Shown: positions 11,097-20,230 of the stretch, in pieces
How the letters are laid out: every line of letters begins with the position of its first letter
How positions within the stretch are numbered: the first letter of the stretch is position 1
Source: Rubrivivax sp.
GTDB lineage: Bacteria; Pseudomonadota; Gammaproteobacteria; Burkholderiales; Burkholderiaceae_C
Assembly (NCBI GenBank): GCA_027483705.1
Contig: JAIXTY010000151.1
Span: 1-40,471 of the forward strand
Length of the DNA stretch: 40,471 nucleotides
Direction: 5' to 3'
The notes under the pieces: model-generated
The model's input: the letters and a program-made list of their open reading frames with translations, nothing else
Told to the model about the DNA's origin: nothing
Database searches by the model: none
Position numbers and translations under genes: made by a program

Positions 11097-13625
11097 ATGA
11101 AGAACTCACCGTACCGGGTGGCCGTGTACCTGGCCCTCATCCTGGCCGGCTTCCTGTTCGCGCTGCCGAACGTGTTGCCGGCATCCGTGCTCGAACGCTG
11201 GCCCGCCTTCCTGCCCGACCGCCCCGTGGCGCTGGGCCTCGACCTGCGGGGTGGCTCTCACCTCGTGCTCGAGGTCGATGCCACCGCGCTGCAGGACGAA
11301 CGCCTTCGCACGCTGGCCGACGACACCCGGCGCGTGCTGCGCGAGGCTCAGATCCGCACCAGCGGCGTCAGCACCGGCGCCCAGCGCGTGGTGGTGCAGC
11401 TGCGCGAGCCCTCGCAGACCGAACAGTCCCTGACCCCGCTCGAGAGCCTGGTCACGCCAGGGCCCGACGGGCGGCCCGACATCGGCAGACGGCAGACGGA
11501 GGCCGGCCGCCTGGAGCTGTCGTATACCGAAGACGGCCTGAAGCGCATGCTGGACCGCGCGGTGGAGCAGAGCCTGGAGGTCATCCGCAAGCGCGTCGAC
11601 CAGGTCGGCGTCTCGGAACCCACCATCCAGCGCGTCGGGCCCAACCGCATCCTGGTGCAGCTGCCCGGGCTGCAGGACCCGGCCCAGCTGCGCGCGCTGC
11701 TGGGCTCGACCGCCAAGATGAGCTTTCATCTGCTCGGCGAGGAGGCCAGCCCCGAAGGCGTGCGCCAGCTGCAGGACGCCGAAGGCCAGCAGTACCCGGT
11801 GAATCGCCGCGTCGTGCTGTCGGGCGACCGGCTGGTCGACGCCAGCGCGGGCTTCGACTCCGAGACGCGCGAGCCGGTCGTCAACTTCCGATTCGACCGC
11901 GCCGGCGCCCGCGCCTTCGCGGCCATCACCGAGGCCAACGTCGGCCGCCCGTTCGCCATCGTGCTCGACGACAAGGTGCTGAGCGCACCCGTGATCCGCG
12001 AGCCCATCACCGGCGGCTCGGGGCAGATCTCCGGTGGCTTCACGGTGCAGGAGGCCGGCACGCTGGCCGCGCTGCTGCGGGCCGGCGCGCTGCCGGCCAA
12101 GCTGACCGTGATCGAGGAGCGCAGCGTCGGCGCCGACCTCGGCAGCGACGTCATCCGCAAGGGCATCCTGGCGGGCATCGGCGCCTTCGTCTTCGTGTTC
12201 GCCTTCATGGTGGTGCTGTACGGCGGCTGGGGCCTGGTGGCCAACGCCGCGCTGGCGATCAACGTCGTGCTCACCCTCGCCGGCATGAGCCTGCTGGGCG
12301 CCACGCTCACGCTGCCGGGCATTGCCGGCATCGTGCTGGGCATCGGGCTGGCGGTGGACGCCAACGTGCTGATCAACGAGCGCATCCGCGAGGAAACGCT
12401 CAAGGGCAAACCGGCCCTGACCGCCATCGACGCGGGCTTCCGCAGGGCCTACGCCACGGTGATGGACAGCAACGTCACGGCCCTGATCGCCACGGTGCTG
12501 CTGTTCTCGTTCGGCTCCGGGCCGGTGCGGGGCTTTGCCATCACCATGGCGCTGGGCATCGTGATCTCGATGTTCACGGCCGTCTCGGTGGTGAAGGTGG
12601 CCATGTTGTCGATCGCGCGGCGTCGCAAGCTCAAGACGCTGGAGATCCGGCCGCTGTTCGGCTTCAGGCCCGTGCCGGACGGCACGAGCATCGGCTTCAT
12701 GCGCCTGGGTGTGGCGACGATGGTGGTGTCGGCGGTGCTGGCGCTGGCCTCGCTGGTGTCGCTGGCCAAGCCGGGGCTGAACTTCGGCATCGACTTCCGC
12801 GGCGGCATCCAGATGGAGGTGGCGGTGTCGAAGCCCGACGACCTGGCCCGCTTCCGCGCCGAGCTGGACACCCTCGGCCTGGGCGAGGTCTCGCTGCAGA
12901 CCATGGGCAAGGGCGACCGGTTGCTGGTTCGCGTGGAACGGCAGCCCGGCGGCGAGGTCGCGCAGACCCAGGCCGTCGAAACGCTGAAGGCCGCGATGCG
13001 CGCCATCGATCCCGCGGCCAGCTTCGAGCGCAGCGAGGTGGTCGGCCCCAAGGTGAGTGGCGAGCTCACGCGCGCCGGCCTGCTGGCCGTGGTGCTGGCG
13101 GCGCTGGCGATGCTCGTCTACATCTGGGTGCGCTTCGAGTGGCCGTTTGCCGTGGGCGCCATCGCCACGCTGGTGCTGGACGTCGTGCTCACGCTCGGCG
13201 TCTTCGCGTGGACGCGGCTCGACTTCAGCCTCACGGCCATCGCCGCGCTGCTGACGCTGGTTGGCTACTCGGTGAACGACAAGGTCGTGGTCTACGACCG
13301 CATGCGCGAGAACCTGCACAGCCGGCGCAACCGCAGCCTGCGCGAGGTGATCGACAAGTCCATCAACCAGACGCTGACACGCAGCCTGTACACCTCGGTG
13401 ACGGCGTTCCTCGCGATCCTGCCCCTGGCCATCTGGGGCGGCTCCGCCGTGGCCAGCTTTGCGGTGCCGATGGCCTTTGGCATCGTCATCGCGGCCTGCA
13501 CGTCGGTGTTCGTGGCGGCCCCCATCCTGCTGCTGCTGGGCGACTGGCGCGAGCGGCGTGGCGCGGTGATGTTTGCGCCGGAACCGGCGGCCGAGGGTGC
13601 CGCCGCCAAAGAGCCGGTGAGGTGA
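11097..13625 (+). CDS. secDF: Fused SecDF protein translocase subunit
   Basis: Start chosen at ATG 11097; TTG 11091 is two codons upstream. The 842-residue product joins SecD and SecF in one chain. The SecD half has LGLDLRGGSHL near residues 47-57, a large periplasmic P1 region, and GLAVDANVLINERIREE near residue 420. The SecF half begins near residue 561 with LNFGIDFRGGIQ and contains GYSVNDKVVVYDRMREN near 722. In the family this complex uses the proton gradient to help the SecYEG channel release proteins into the periplasm. Betaproteobacteria usually carry separate secD and secF behind yajC; neither yajC nor tgt is here. This is therefore probably an additional or acquired copy. Confidence 0.9.
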   Translation: MKNSPYRVAVYLALILAGFLFALPNVLPASVLERWPAFLPDRPVALGLDLRGGSHLVLEVDATALQDERLRTLADDTRRVLREAQIRTSGVSTGAQRVVVQLREPSQTEQSLTPLESLVTPGPDGRPDIGRRQTEAGRLELSYTEDGLKRMLDRAVEQSLEVIRKRVDQVGVSEPTIQRVGPNRILVQLPGLQDPAQLRALLGSTAKMSFHLLGEEASPEGVRQLQDAEGQQYPVNRRVVLSGDRLVDASAGFDSETREPVVNFRFDRAGARAFAAITEANVGRPFAIVLDDKVLSAPVIREPITGGSGQISGGFTVQEAGTLAALLRAGALPAKLTVIEERSVGADLGSDVIRKGILAGIGAFVFVFAFMVVLYGGWGLVANAALAINVVLTLAGMSLLGATLTLPGIAGIVLGIGLAVDANVLINERIREETLKGKPALTAIDAGFRRAYATVMDSNVTALIATVLLFSFGSGPVRGFAITMALGIVISMFTAVSVVKVAMLSIARRRKLKTLEIRPLFGFRPVPDGTSIGFMRLGVATMVVSAVLALASLVSLAKPGLNFGIDFRGGIQMEVAVSKPDDLARFRAELDTLGLGEVSLQTMGKGDRLLVRVERQPGGEVAQTQAVETLKAAMRAIDPAASFERSEVVGPKVSGELTRAGLLAVVLAALAMLVYIWVRFEWPFAVGAIATLVLDVVLTLGVFAWTRLDFSLTAIAALLTLVGYSVNDKVVVYDRMRENLHSRRNRSLREVIDKSINQTLTRSLYTSVTAFLAILPLAIWGGSAVASFAVPMAFGIVIAACTSVFVAAPILLLLGDWRERRGAVMFAPEPAAEGAAAKEPVR

Positions 13626-13663
13626 CGGCATGCCCCAGAGTCCAAGGCGCGCACACCACCTGG

Positions 13664-13806
13664 ATGGCCGAACTCAGGAAACGACTCCGCCGCTGGCTGC
13701 CGACGGCCGACAGCCTGGAGCAGACCGGCGGCTTCGGCTGGCTGAGCCACGACCTGCGCGAATACCCGCGCCTGTGCGTGTTGCACCGCCGGGCTCGCCC
13801 GCAGGA
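13664..13806 (+). pseudogene. Possible truncated gene remnant after secDF
   Basis: From ATG 13664 the frame reads MAELRKRLRRWLPTADSLEQ and then a WLSHDLREYPRLCVLHRR stretch, with the codon choices of a real gene for about 48 codons. It then runs on, antisense to the DUF808 gene, to a stop at 14119 with shadow-like composition. The basic start followed by RWLP and a later PRL...RR faintly recalls the N-terminus of DUF2062 membrane proteins, but I am not sure of that. It could be the left end of a gene cut by a rearrangement, a small protein, or chance. Confidence 0.3.
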
Positions 13807-14688
13807 TCAGGCCTTGCGGGCGGCCAGGCGCTGGATCCCGGCCCCGATGGCAGCCAGCACCAGGCCCACGGCGGCCCCGACGGCGATGTCGACGGCCATG
13901 CCCAGGGCCCAGTGCGGCGCCTGGAAGTGGACGAGGTGCGTGAAGATGCCACCGGCCACCGCCAGCATGGCGACCATGCCGATCGGCCCGAGCGCGCTCA
14001 GGATGCGCGGTGCCGCCCAGACGATCCGCCGGCCCATCGCCTGTCGCGCGGCATCGGGCGCGCGGGCCAGGGCCAGGCCGAAGTCGTCCAGCCGCACCAG
14101 CGCGGCGATGAGCCCGTAGATGCCCACCGTCATCAGCACGCTCATGGCGATCAGCACCATCAGCTTCTGCTCGAACGGCGACTGCGCGGACACGGTGAGC
14201 GAGATGACCAGGATCTCCAGGCTCAGCACGATGTCCGTGACGATGGCGCCGCGGATGCGCTGCTCATCCGTCAGGGGCACCTCGGCCGCGCCGCTGCCCC
14301 AGCCCAGGCGCTCCAGCACCGCCTTGCCGCCTTCGTAGGCGAGGTACAGGCCACCGGCCACCAGCGCGATCTGTATGCCCAGCGGAAACAGCGCATCGAT
14401 CGCCAGCACCAGCGCGATGAGCCAGATCTTGTTGAGGGCGCTGGCGCGGAAGATGCGCCAGATGGCGGGCAGTTCCTGCGCCGGCGAGACACCGGTCATC
14501 TTCGAGGCGCCAACCGCCAGGTCGTCGGCCGCGATGCCGGCCGTCTTGGCGGCGGCGCGGCCGGTCATCAGCGCCACATCGTCGGCAGCGGCGGCGAGCT
14601 TCACGCTCTGGGCGGCCACATCGTCGGCGGCCGCGGCGGCGAGCTTGGCGACGTTGCGAAAGACGGCGAAGAAGGCGGAGGTGGGCAT
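13807..14688 (-). CDS. DUF808 (YedI-like) inner membrane protein
   Basis: A 293-residue protein. The N-terminal 60 residues carry repeated A-A-D-D-V/L-A units (KLAAAAADDVAAQSVKL, KTAGIAADDLAVGASKM), a hallmark of the DUF808/YedI family. Several membrane helices follow (IWLIALVLAIDALFPLGIQIALVAGGLYLAYEG, EILVISLTVSA, LMVLIAMSVLMTVGIYGLIAALV, and a Gly/Ala-rich pair at the C-terminus). The function of the family is not known to me. The gene stands alone between the secDF region and the tRNA, with about 140 bp of spacer upstream and no evident operon partner. Confidence 0.85.
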   Translation of the reverse strand: MPTSAFFAVFRNVAKLAAAAADDVAAQSVKLAAAADDVALMTGRAAAKTAGIAADDLAVGASKMTGVSPAQELPAIWRIFRASALNKIWLIALVLAIDALFPLGIQIALVAGGLYLAYEGGKAVLERLGWGSGAAEVPLTDEQRIRGAIVTDIVLSLEILVISLTVSAQSPFEQKLMVLIAMSVLMTVGIYGLIAALVRLDDFGLALARAPDAARQAMGRRIVWAAPRILSALGPIGMVAMLAVAGGIFTHLVHFQAPHWALGMAVDIAVGAAVGLVLAAIGAGIQRLAARKA

Positions 14689-14827
14689 GTTGGCGCAGAT
14701 GATGCCCGCTGGCCGACCCGGCTCGAACGTGTGACCTGCCGGCGGGTAAGGCCGATGCGGCGCAGCCGGGCTCGCGAGGCGTTCACCCGCTGGCAGGCAA
14801 GCGTTTTGCTCCGCTCACCCCGCACGT

Positions 14828-14904
14828 TGGTAGGCCGTGTTGGACTTGAACCAACGACCAAAGGATTATGAGTCCTCTGCTCTGACCAACTGAGCTAACG
14901 GCCC
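14828..14904 (-). tRNA. tRNA-Ile2 with CAU anticodon
   Basis: On the minus strand a full cloverleaf folds with acceptor GGGCCGT paired to ACGGCCT (G1-U72 wobble). The anticodon stem GAGGA/TCCTT carries loop CTCATAA, the T arm is GTTGG/CCAAC, and CCA is encoded at the end. CAU could mean methionine, but the C4-G69 and C5-G68 pairs are known identity elements for the TilS enzyme that turns C34 into lysidine. The CTCATAA loop and downstream TTTGGTC also resemble ileX. I therefore call it the isoleucine tRNA that reads AUA. It sits alone between DUF808 and hrcA. Confidence 0.9.
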
Positions 14905-14956
14905 CCTCGGGGCATTCTAGGAGCGGCCCCCAGGCGCCGGCCTGCGCGGCCGGACT

Positions 14957-16018
14957 TCAGGCCTTGTTCGACAGCGTGTGCCCGACCAGCCGCGCGGTGA
15001 TGTCGACGAGCCGGATCATGCGGTCGTAGGCCATGCGCGTGGGGCCGATGACGCCCAGCGTGCCGACGATGCGGCCGTCCACTTCGTACGGCGCCGTCAC
15101 CACGCTCAGCTCCTCGAATGGCACGACCTGGCTCTCGCCGCCGATGAAGATGCGCACGCCCTCGGCGCGGCTGGAGACGTCGAGCAGCCGCATCAGGTCG
15201 GTCTTCTTCTCGAACAGATCGAACAGGCGACGCAGGCTGCCGAGGTCGTTGCCGAAGTCCTGCACGCCCAGCAGGTTGCGCTCGCCGCTGACAACGACCT
15301 GGTCGCTGGTCTCGGCCAGCGCCTCGCTGCCAGCCTGCACCGCCGCCTGCATCAGCTGCGCGATCTCGGTGCGCAGCGCGTCGACCTCGTTCTTCAGCCG
15401 GTCGCGCATCTCGTCGATGCCCAGTCCCGCGTAGTGCGCGTTCAGGAAGTTCGTGGCCTCGATGAGCTCGGCCTGCGCGTAGTCGCGCACCGTGAACAGC
15501 ACGCGGTTCTGCACGTCGCCGTCGGGCGTGACGAGGATGACCAGCACGCGCCGGTCGCCCAGGCGAAGGAACTCGATGTGCCGGAACACGCTCTCCTTGC
15601 GCGGCGCCATCACCACGCCCACGAAGCTGGACAGCTGCGACAGCAGCGACGCCGCCTGGGCGATCACGCGCTGCGGCTGGTCGGGGTGGAGCTGGTCGCG
15701 CACGGCGGCGAGTTCGGCCGCGAGGTCGGGCGAGAGCTGGCTGCCCTGGGAGAAGTCGCCCAGCGTCAGCGGCTGCGCCGTGAGCATGGTGTCGACGAAC
15801 AGCCGGTAGCCGCGCGCCGTGGGCACGCGCCCGGCGCTGGTGTGCGGGCTGGCGATAAGGCCGAGGTCTTCGAGGTCGGCCATCACGTTGCGGATGGTGG
15901 CCGGGGAGAGATCCAGCCCCGAGGTGCGCGACAGCGTGCGCGAGCCCACCGGCGTGCCGTCGGCGATGTAGCGCTCCACCAGCAGCTTCAGCAACGTGCG
16001 CGCGCGGTCGTCCAGCAT
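14957..16018 (-). CDS. hrcA: Heat-inducible transcription repressor HrcA
   Basis: The 353-residue product has the family length. Its N-terminal winged helix reads [28 protein letters not shown], then [39 protein letters not shown], which is diagnostic for HrcA. The GAF-like middle and C-terminal region ends with [21 protein letters not shown]. HrcA represses chaperone operons (groESL, dnaK) by binding CIRCE inverted repeats and needs GroEL for activity. No CIRCE site is seen in this window, so its targets lie elsewhere. It is divergent from nadK across about 92 bp. Confidence 0.96.
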   Translation of the reverse strand: MLDDRARTLLKLLVERYIADGTPVGSRTLSRTSGLDLSPATIRNVMADLEDLGLIASPHTSAGRVPTARGYRLFVDTMLTAQPLTLGDFSQGSQLSPDLAAELAAVRDQLHPDQPQRVIAQAASLLSQLSSFVGVVMAPRKESVFRHIEFLRLGDRRVLVILVTPDGDVQNRVLFTVRDYAQAELIEATNFLNAHYAGLGIDEMRDRLKNEVDALRTEIAQLMQAAVQAGSEALAETSDQVVVSGERNLLGVQDFGNDLGSLRRLFDLFEKKTDLMRLLDVSSRAEGVRIFIGGESQVVPFEELSVVTAPYEVDGRIVGTLGVIGPTRMAYDRMIRLVDITARLVGHTLSNKA

Positions 16019-16094
16019 GGCGCGGATTGTAGGAAGAGCCCCGCCGCGCCGCGGCGGACAAGCCCTCGGGACCCCCGGTTTCCGAGGGGCCCTG

Positions 16095-16103
16095 TGATGT
16101 AAT
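16095..16103 (+). promoter_or_regulatory. Candidate extended -10 promoter for a near-leaderless nadK mRNA
   Basis: TG-A-TGTAAT fits the extended -10 consensus with one mismatch in the hexamer and stands out in GC-rich DNA. It ends 7 bases before the nadK ATG at 16111, so transcription would begin almost at the start codon. No -35 match or ribosome site is seen. Inference only. Confidence 0.35.
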
Positions 16104-16110
16104 CGTCCGC

Positions 16111-16986
16111 ATGGCGAGCGCCTTCCGACATGCGGTGATCGTGGGCAAGTACCAGGCCCGGGGCATCCGGCCGGTGCTGGAGGAGATCGCGCACTTCCTC
16201 GTCGGCTGCGGGCTCGAGGTGAGCCTGGAGCGCGAAACCGCGCTGGCCACCGGCGTGACGGACTTCGACGCCCTCAGCCACGACGAGATGGGCGCGCGCT
16301 GCGACCTCGCCGTCGTCGTGGGCGGCGACGGCACCATGCTCGGCATCGCGCGCGAACTGGCCCCCCACGGCGTGCCGCTGGTGGGCATCAACCAGGGCCG
16401 CCTGGGCTTCATCACCGACGTCGCGATCGGCCAGTACCGCGAGGCGCTGGCGCCCATCGTCCAGGGCCACTACGAGCAGGAAAGCCGCTCCATGCTGGAG
16501 GGCGATGTCTGGCGCGACGGCCTCAAGATCTTCGAGGGCCTGTCGCTCAACGACGTGGTCGTGAGCCGTGGCGCCACCGCCAGCATGGTGGAGCTGCGCG
16601 TGGACGTCGACGACGACTTCGTCGCCAACCTGCGCGCCGACGGCCTGATCGTGGCCACGCCCACCGGCAGCACGGCCTACGCCCTGAGCGCCGGCGGGCC
16701 CATCCTGCACCCGGCCATCGGCGGCTGGGTGGTGGTGCCGATCGCGTCACACACGCTGTCCAACCGCCCGATCGTGCTGCCCGATGCCGGCGAGGTGCGC
16801 ATCGGCATCGTCGCCGGCCGCGATCTCTCGGCGAACTTCGACATGCACCACATCGCCAGCCTCATCCCCGGCGACCAGGTGCGTGTGCGGCGCTCGGCGC
16901 ACCAGGTGCGCTTCCTGCACCCGCGCGGCTGGAGCTACTACGCCACGCTGCGCCGCAAGCTGCGCTGGTACGAGGGTGTCGTCTAG
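16111..16986 (+). CDS. nadK: NAD kinase
   Basis: A 291-residue ATP-NAD kinase that phosphorylates NAD to NADP in the cytoplasm. It has the catalytic GGDGT motif (residues 71-75, in [14 protein letters not shown]), the [10 protein letters not shown] segment, the LNDVVVSRG loop, and the glycine-rich [17 protein letters not shown] site. The [11 protein letters not shown] stretch is also conserved in the family. recN begins at the base after the nadK stop, so the two form an operon. The order hrcA/nadK/recN is common in beta- and gammaproteobacteria. No ribosome site is evident; see the candidate promoter just upstream. Confidence 0.96.
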   Translation: MASAFRHAVIVGKYQARGIRPVLEEIAHFLVGCGLEVSLERETALATGVTDFDALSHDEMGARCDLAVVVGGDGTMLGIARELAPHGVPLVGINQGRLGFITDVAIGQYREALAPIVQGHYEQESRSMLEGDVWRDGLKIFEGLSLNDVVVSRGATASMVELRVDVDDDFVANLRADGLIVATPTGSTAYALSAGGPILHPAIGGWVVVPIASHTLSNRPIVLPDAGEVRIGIVAGRDLSANFDMHHIASLIPGDQVRVRRSAHQVRFLHPRGWSYYATLRRKLRWYEGVV

Positions 16987-18666
16987 ATGTTGCGTCGGCT
17001 GTCCCTGCGCGACGTGGCCATCGTCGCGGCGCTGGAGGTGGATCTCGGCCCCGGCTTCACCGTGCTGACGGGCGAAACGGGCGCCGGCAAGTCCATCCTC
17101 ATCGATGCGCTGCAGCTGGCCCTGGGCAACCGCGCCGACGCCACGCTGGTGCGCGAGGGCGCGGCGCGGGCCGAGGTGAGCGCCGAGTTCGACACGCCGG
17201 CGGGCCTGAAAGGCTGGCTCGACGAAGCCGGCTTCAGGACACCCGACGACGGCGACGACACCCTGCTGCTCAAGCGCAGCATCGACACGCAGGGCCGGAG
17301 CCGCGCCTGGATCAACGGCAGCGCCGCCACGCTGACGCAGCTGCGCGAGGTGGCCGAGTCGCTGGTCGACATCCACGGCCAGCACGCCTGGCAGAGCCTC
17401 ACGCGGCCGGCCGCGGTGCGCGCACTGCTCGACGAACAGGCCGGCGCCGACACGCGCGAGTTGCTGCTGCGCTGGCAGGCCTGGCGCGCGGCCGCGCAGG
17501 CGCTGGCCGACGCCCGCCAGGCCCAGGGCACGCTGGAGCGCGAGCGCGAGCGGCTGGCCTGGCAGATCGGCGAGCTGGCCAAGCTGGCCCCGGCCGATGG
17601 CGAGTGGGAGCCGCTGAACGCCGAGCACCAGCGGCTGGCGCACGGCCAGGCGCTGCTCGACGGCGCGCGGGCCGCGCTCGACGCCGTCTCCGATGCCGAC
17701 GACAGCGCCGACGTGCTGGCCGCGCGCGCCATCGACGCACTCGACGAGGTGGTGCGCTACGACGCCGAGCTGGCCCCGGTGCTGGACGTGCTGCGCAGTG
17801 CGCAGGCCCAGCTCGAGGACGCCGCCCGCACGCTCACCGGCTACCTGGGCCGCAAGGAGCCCGACCCGCAGCGGCTGGCCGAACTCGACGAACGCATCGG
17901 CGCGTGGATGGCGCTGGCGCGCCGCTACCGGCGCCCGCCGGCCGAGCTGCCGGCACTGCTGGCCGGCTGGCAGGCCGAACTCGCGGCGCTGGATGCAGCG
18001 GCCGACCTCGACGCCCTCGAACGCGCCGAGGCCGCGGCCGAGAAGGCCTGGCGCACCGAGGCCGGGCGCATCGGCCAGCTGCGCCGGCGTGCGGCCCCGG
18101 CGCTGTCGCAGGCCGTGACGCAGGCGATGCAGCCGCTGGGCATGGCTGGCGGCCGCTTCGAGGTAGCCGTGGAGCCCGCGCCCGAGCCGCATCCGCACGG
18201 GCTGGACGTGGTGGAGTTCCGCGTCGCCGGCCACGCCGGCAGCACGCCGCGCTCGCTGGCCAAGGTGGCCTCGGGCGGCGAGCTCTCGCGCCTGGCCTTG
18301 GCGATTGCCGTGACCACCGCGCAGGCCGACGGCGCCGCCATCCCGACGCTGATCTTCGACGAGATCGACAGCGGCGTCGGCGGCACCGTGGGCGACGCCG
18401 TCGGCCGCGTGATGAAGCAGCTCGGCAGCCGCGCGCAGGTGCTGGCCGTCACGCACCTGGCGCAGGTGGCGGCCTGCGCCGACCGACACTTCGTCGTCGC
18501 CAAGCAGCTGCAGGGCGGCGCCACGCTGTCGGACATCCATGCGGTCGACGGGGAATCGCGCGTCGCCGAGATCGCCCGCATGCTCGGCGGTGAGAAGCTC
18601 TCGGGCATGGCCCATGCCCAGACCCTGCTTCAAGGACCGCGCGGCTCGCGTGCGGCGTCGCGATGA
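16987..18666 (+). CDS. recN: DNA repair protein RecN
   Basis: A 559-residue SMC-like ATPase. Walker A GETGAGKS is at residues 29-36. Two long coiled-coil arms rich in Ala, Arg and Glu follow. The ABC-type signature [15 protein letters not shown] and Walker [14 protein letters not shown] lie near residue 450, then a switch histidine in [11 protein letters not shown]. RecN works at double-strand breaks, promoting end tethering with RecA. It starts immediately after nadK and its stop overlaps the rapZ start (ATGA), so nadK-recN-rapZ looks like one coupled transcription unit. No LexA box was recognised. Confidence 0.96.
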   Translation: MLRRLSLRDVAIVAALEVDLGPGFTVLTGETGAGKSILIDALQLALGNRADATLVREGAARAEVSAEFDTPAGLKGWLDEAGFRTPDDGDDTLLLKRSIDTQGRSRAWINGSAATLTQLREVAESLVDIHGQHAWQSLTRPAAVRALLDEQAGADTRELLLRWQAWRAAAQALADARQAQGTLERERERLAWQIGELAKLAPADGEWEPLNAEHQRLAHGQALLDGARAALDAVSDADDSADVLAARAIDALDEVVRYDAELAPVLDVLRSAQAQLEDAARTLTGYLGRKEPDPQRLAELDERIGAWMALARRYRRPPAELPALLAGWQAELAALDAAADLDALERAEAAAEKAWRTEAGRIGQLRRRAAPALSQAVTQAMQPLGMAGGRFEVAVEPAPEPHPHGLDVVEFRVAGHAGSTPRSLAKVASGGELSRLALAIAVTTAQADGAAIPTLIFDEIDSGVGGTVGDAVGRVMKQLGSRAQVLAVTHLAQVAACADRHFVVAKQLQGGATLSDIHAVDGESRVAEIARMLGGEKLSGMAHAQTLLQGPRGSRAASR

Positions 18667-19568
18667 GCCTGGACTCGACGTTTGCGCCGATGGACGGCCT
18701 GTCGCAGCGCGACGAGGTGCTGCTGATCACCGGCATCTCGGGCTCGGGCAAGAGCGTGGCGCTGCATGCGCTGGAGGACGCCGGCTACTTCTGCGTCGAC
18801 AACCTGCCGCCCGAGCTGCTGCGCGACTTCGTGCGCCTGGAGCGCGAGAACTTCACGCGCAGCGTGGCCGTGTCGGTGGACGTGCGCACGGCCTCCAGCC
18901 TGCCGGCCCTGGTGCCCATCATCGACCGCCTGCGCGGCGAGGGCGTGCAGGTGCGCAGCATCTTCCTCGACGCCAGCACCGAGGCGCTGGTGCGCCGCTA
19001 CTCCGAGTCGCGCCGCCCGCACCCGCTGACGGCCCCGCACGAGGCCGACAACGCCCGCGCGCTGATGGAGGCCATCGAGCTGGAGCGCCAGCTGCTCACC
19101 GACCTGCGCGACATCTCCACCGTCATCGACACCAGCCAGCTGCGCCCCGCGCTGCTGCGCAAGTGGATCCGCCAGCTCGTGGGCGCGGGCGAGTCGGCGC
19201 TGACGCTGGTGTTCGAGAGCTTCGCCTTCAAGCAGGGCGTGCCGCTGGACGCCGACTTCGTGTTCGACGTGCGCGTGCTGCCCAACCCGTACTACGTGCG
19301 CGAACTGCGGCCCCTCACCGGGCGCGACGCGCCGGTGGCGCAGTGGCTGGCCGTGCAGCCCGATGTCGGCGAGATGGTGTCGCAGATCCACCGCTTCATC
19401 GAGCGCTGGCTGCCCAGCTTCGAGGACGACCAGCGCAGCTACCTCACCGTGGCCATCGGCTGCACCGGCGGCCAGCACCGCAGCGTGTTTGCGGTGGAGA
19501 CGCTGGCGCGCCACTTCCGCAGCCGCACGACGACGCTGGTGCGCCACCGCGAGCTCGACGGCCGCTAG
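18663..19568 (+). CDS. rapZ: RNase adapter protein RapZ / YvcJ-family nucleotide-binding protein
   Basis: A 301-residue protein with Walker A GISGSGKS (residues 24-31), the family segment [16 protein letters not shown], Walker B-like VIDTSQL, and the C-terminal RNA-binding domain with [16 protein letters not shown]. In E. coli RapZ directs RNase E to the small RNA GlmZ and so controls glucosamine-6-phosphate synthase. In Betaproteobacteria the GlmZ partner is not established, so the exact role is open. The usual proteobacterial neighbours (ptsN, hprK) are absent here; the gene is coupled to recN instead. A Lon-N-domain gene follows after 3 bp. Confidence 0.93.
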   Translation: MSLDSTFAPMDGLSQRDEVLLITGISGSGKSVALHALEDAGYFCVDNLPPELLRDFVRLERENFTRSVAVSVDVRTASSLPALVPIIDRLRGEGVQVRSIFLDASTEALVRRYSESRRPHPLTAPHEADNARALMEAIELERQLLTDLRDISTVIDTSQLRPALLRKWIRQLVGAGESALTLVFESFAFKQGVPLDADFVFDVRVLPNPYYVRELRPLTGRDAPVAQWLAVQPDVGEMVSQIHRFIERWLPSFEDDQRSYLTVAIGCTGGQHRSVFAVETLARHFRSRTTTLVRHRELDGR

Positions 19569-19571
19569 CCC

Positions 19572-20207
19572 ATGGCCGACGACGCTGCCCCCGACGGCCG
19601 GCCGCTGCCGCTGTTCCCCCTGCGCATGGTGCTGTTCCCGGGCGCGCTGCTCAGCCTGAAGGTCTTCGAGGCGCGCTACCTCGACCTCGTGACCGACTGC
19701 CTGCGCTCACAGACGCCCTTCGGCGTGGTGTGCCTGAAGCAGGGCTCCGAGGCCGGCGATCTCTCGGGCCGCGTGCGCTTCGAGGACGTCGGGGTTCTCG
19801 CGCGGCTGGACGAAGTCGACGCCGAGGAGGCCGGCATCCTGCGCGTGCGCTGCACCGGCCTGGCCCGCTTCCGCATCACCGCCGCGCCCGAGCAGCGCGA
19901 CAACGGCCTGTGGGTGGCGCCGGCCGTCGCCCGCGTCGCCGAAGACGCGCTGCACATGCCGGGCCCGGCGATGCTGCAGACGGTGCAGGCCCTGGCCGAA
20001 GCGATCAAGAAACTCGCCGAGCGCGGCGCCAAGCCCTTTGCGCCGCCCTACCGGCTGGACGATGCCGGCTGGGTGGCCAACCGCTGGTGCGAACTGCTGC
20101 CGGTGCCCTTGTCGGCCAAGCAGAAGCTGATGGAACTCGAAGACCCGGTCATCCGGCTGAGCATCGTCGACGGCTTCCTGCGCGACAAGAAGGTCGTGTT
20201 CGGGTAA
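19572..20207 (+). CDS. Lon N-terminal (LON substrate-binding) domain protein
   Basis: A 211-residue protein that matches the N-terminal domain of Lon protease without the AAA+ or protease parts. It has RPLPLFPLRMVLFPGALLSLKVFEARY, then GVVCLKQGSE, CTGLARFRI and a C-terminal helical region (PLSAKQKLMELEDPVIRLSIVDGFL). Stand-alone proteins of this type are common in proteobacteria; their function is not settled, though peptide or substrate binding is assumed from the Lon domain. It starts 3 bp after rapZ and probably ends the nadK-recN-rapZ unit. It converges on mutY with 23 bp between stops. Confidence 0.88.
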   Translation: MADDAAPDGRPLPLFPLRMVLFPGALLSLKVFEARYLDLVTDCLRSQTPFGVVCLKQGSEAGDLSGRVRFEDVGVLARLDEVDAEEAGILRVRCTGLARFRITAAPEQRDNGLWVAPAVARVAEDALHMPGPAMLQTVQALAEAIKKLAERGAKPFAPPYRLDDAGWVANRWCELLPVPLSAKQKLMELEDPVIRLSIVDGFLRDKKVVFG

Positions 20208-20230
20208 GGCGCGGACTCAATCACCCGGCC

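Noticed and set aside
11106-13631. 841-codon minus-strand ORF opposite secDF
   Set aside because: Shadow of secDF with His/Gln/Arg-rich low-complexity translation.
10943-14119. 1058-codon plus-strand ORF over secDF and beyond
   Set aside because: Shadow of secDF for most of its length; only the 13664-13806 part looks coding and is reported separately.
14828-14904. Elongator tRNA-Met reading of the CAU tRNA
   Set aside because: C4-G69 and C5-G68 and the overall match to ileX favour tRNA-Ile2 modified by TilS.
16747-18633. 628-codon minus-strand ORF opposite recN
   Set aside because: Antisense shadow of a clear RecN gene.
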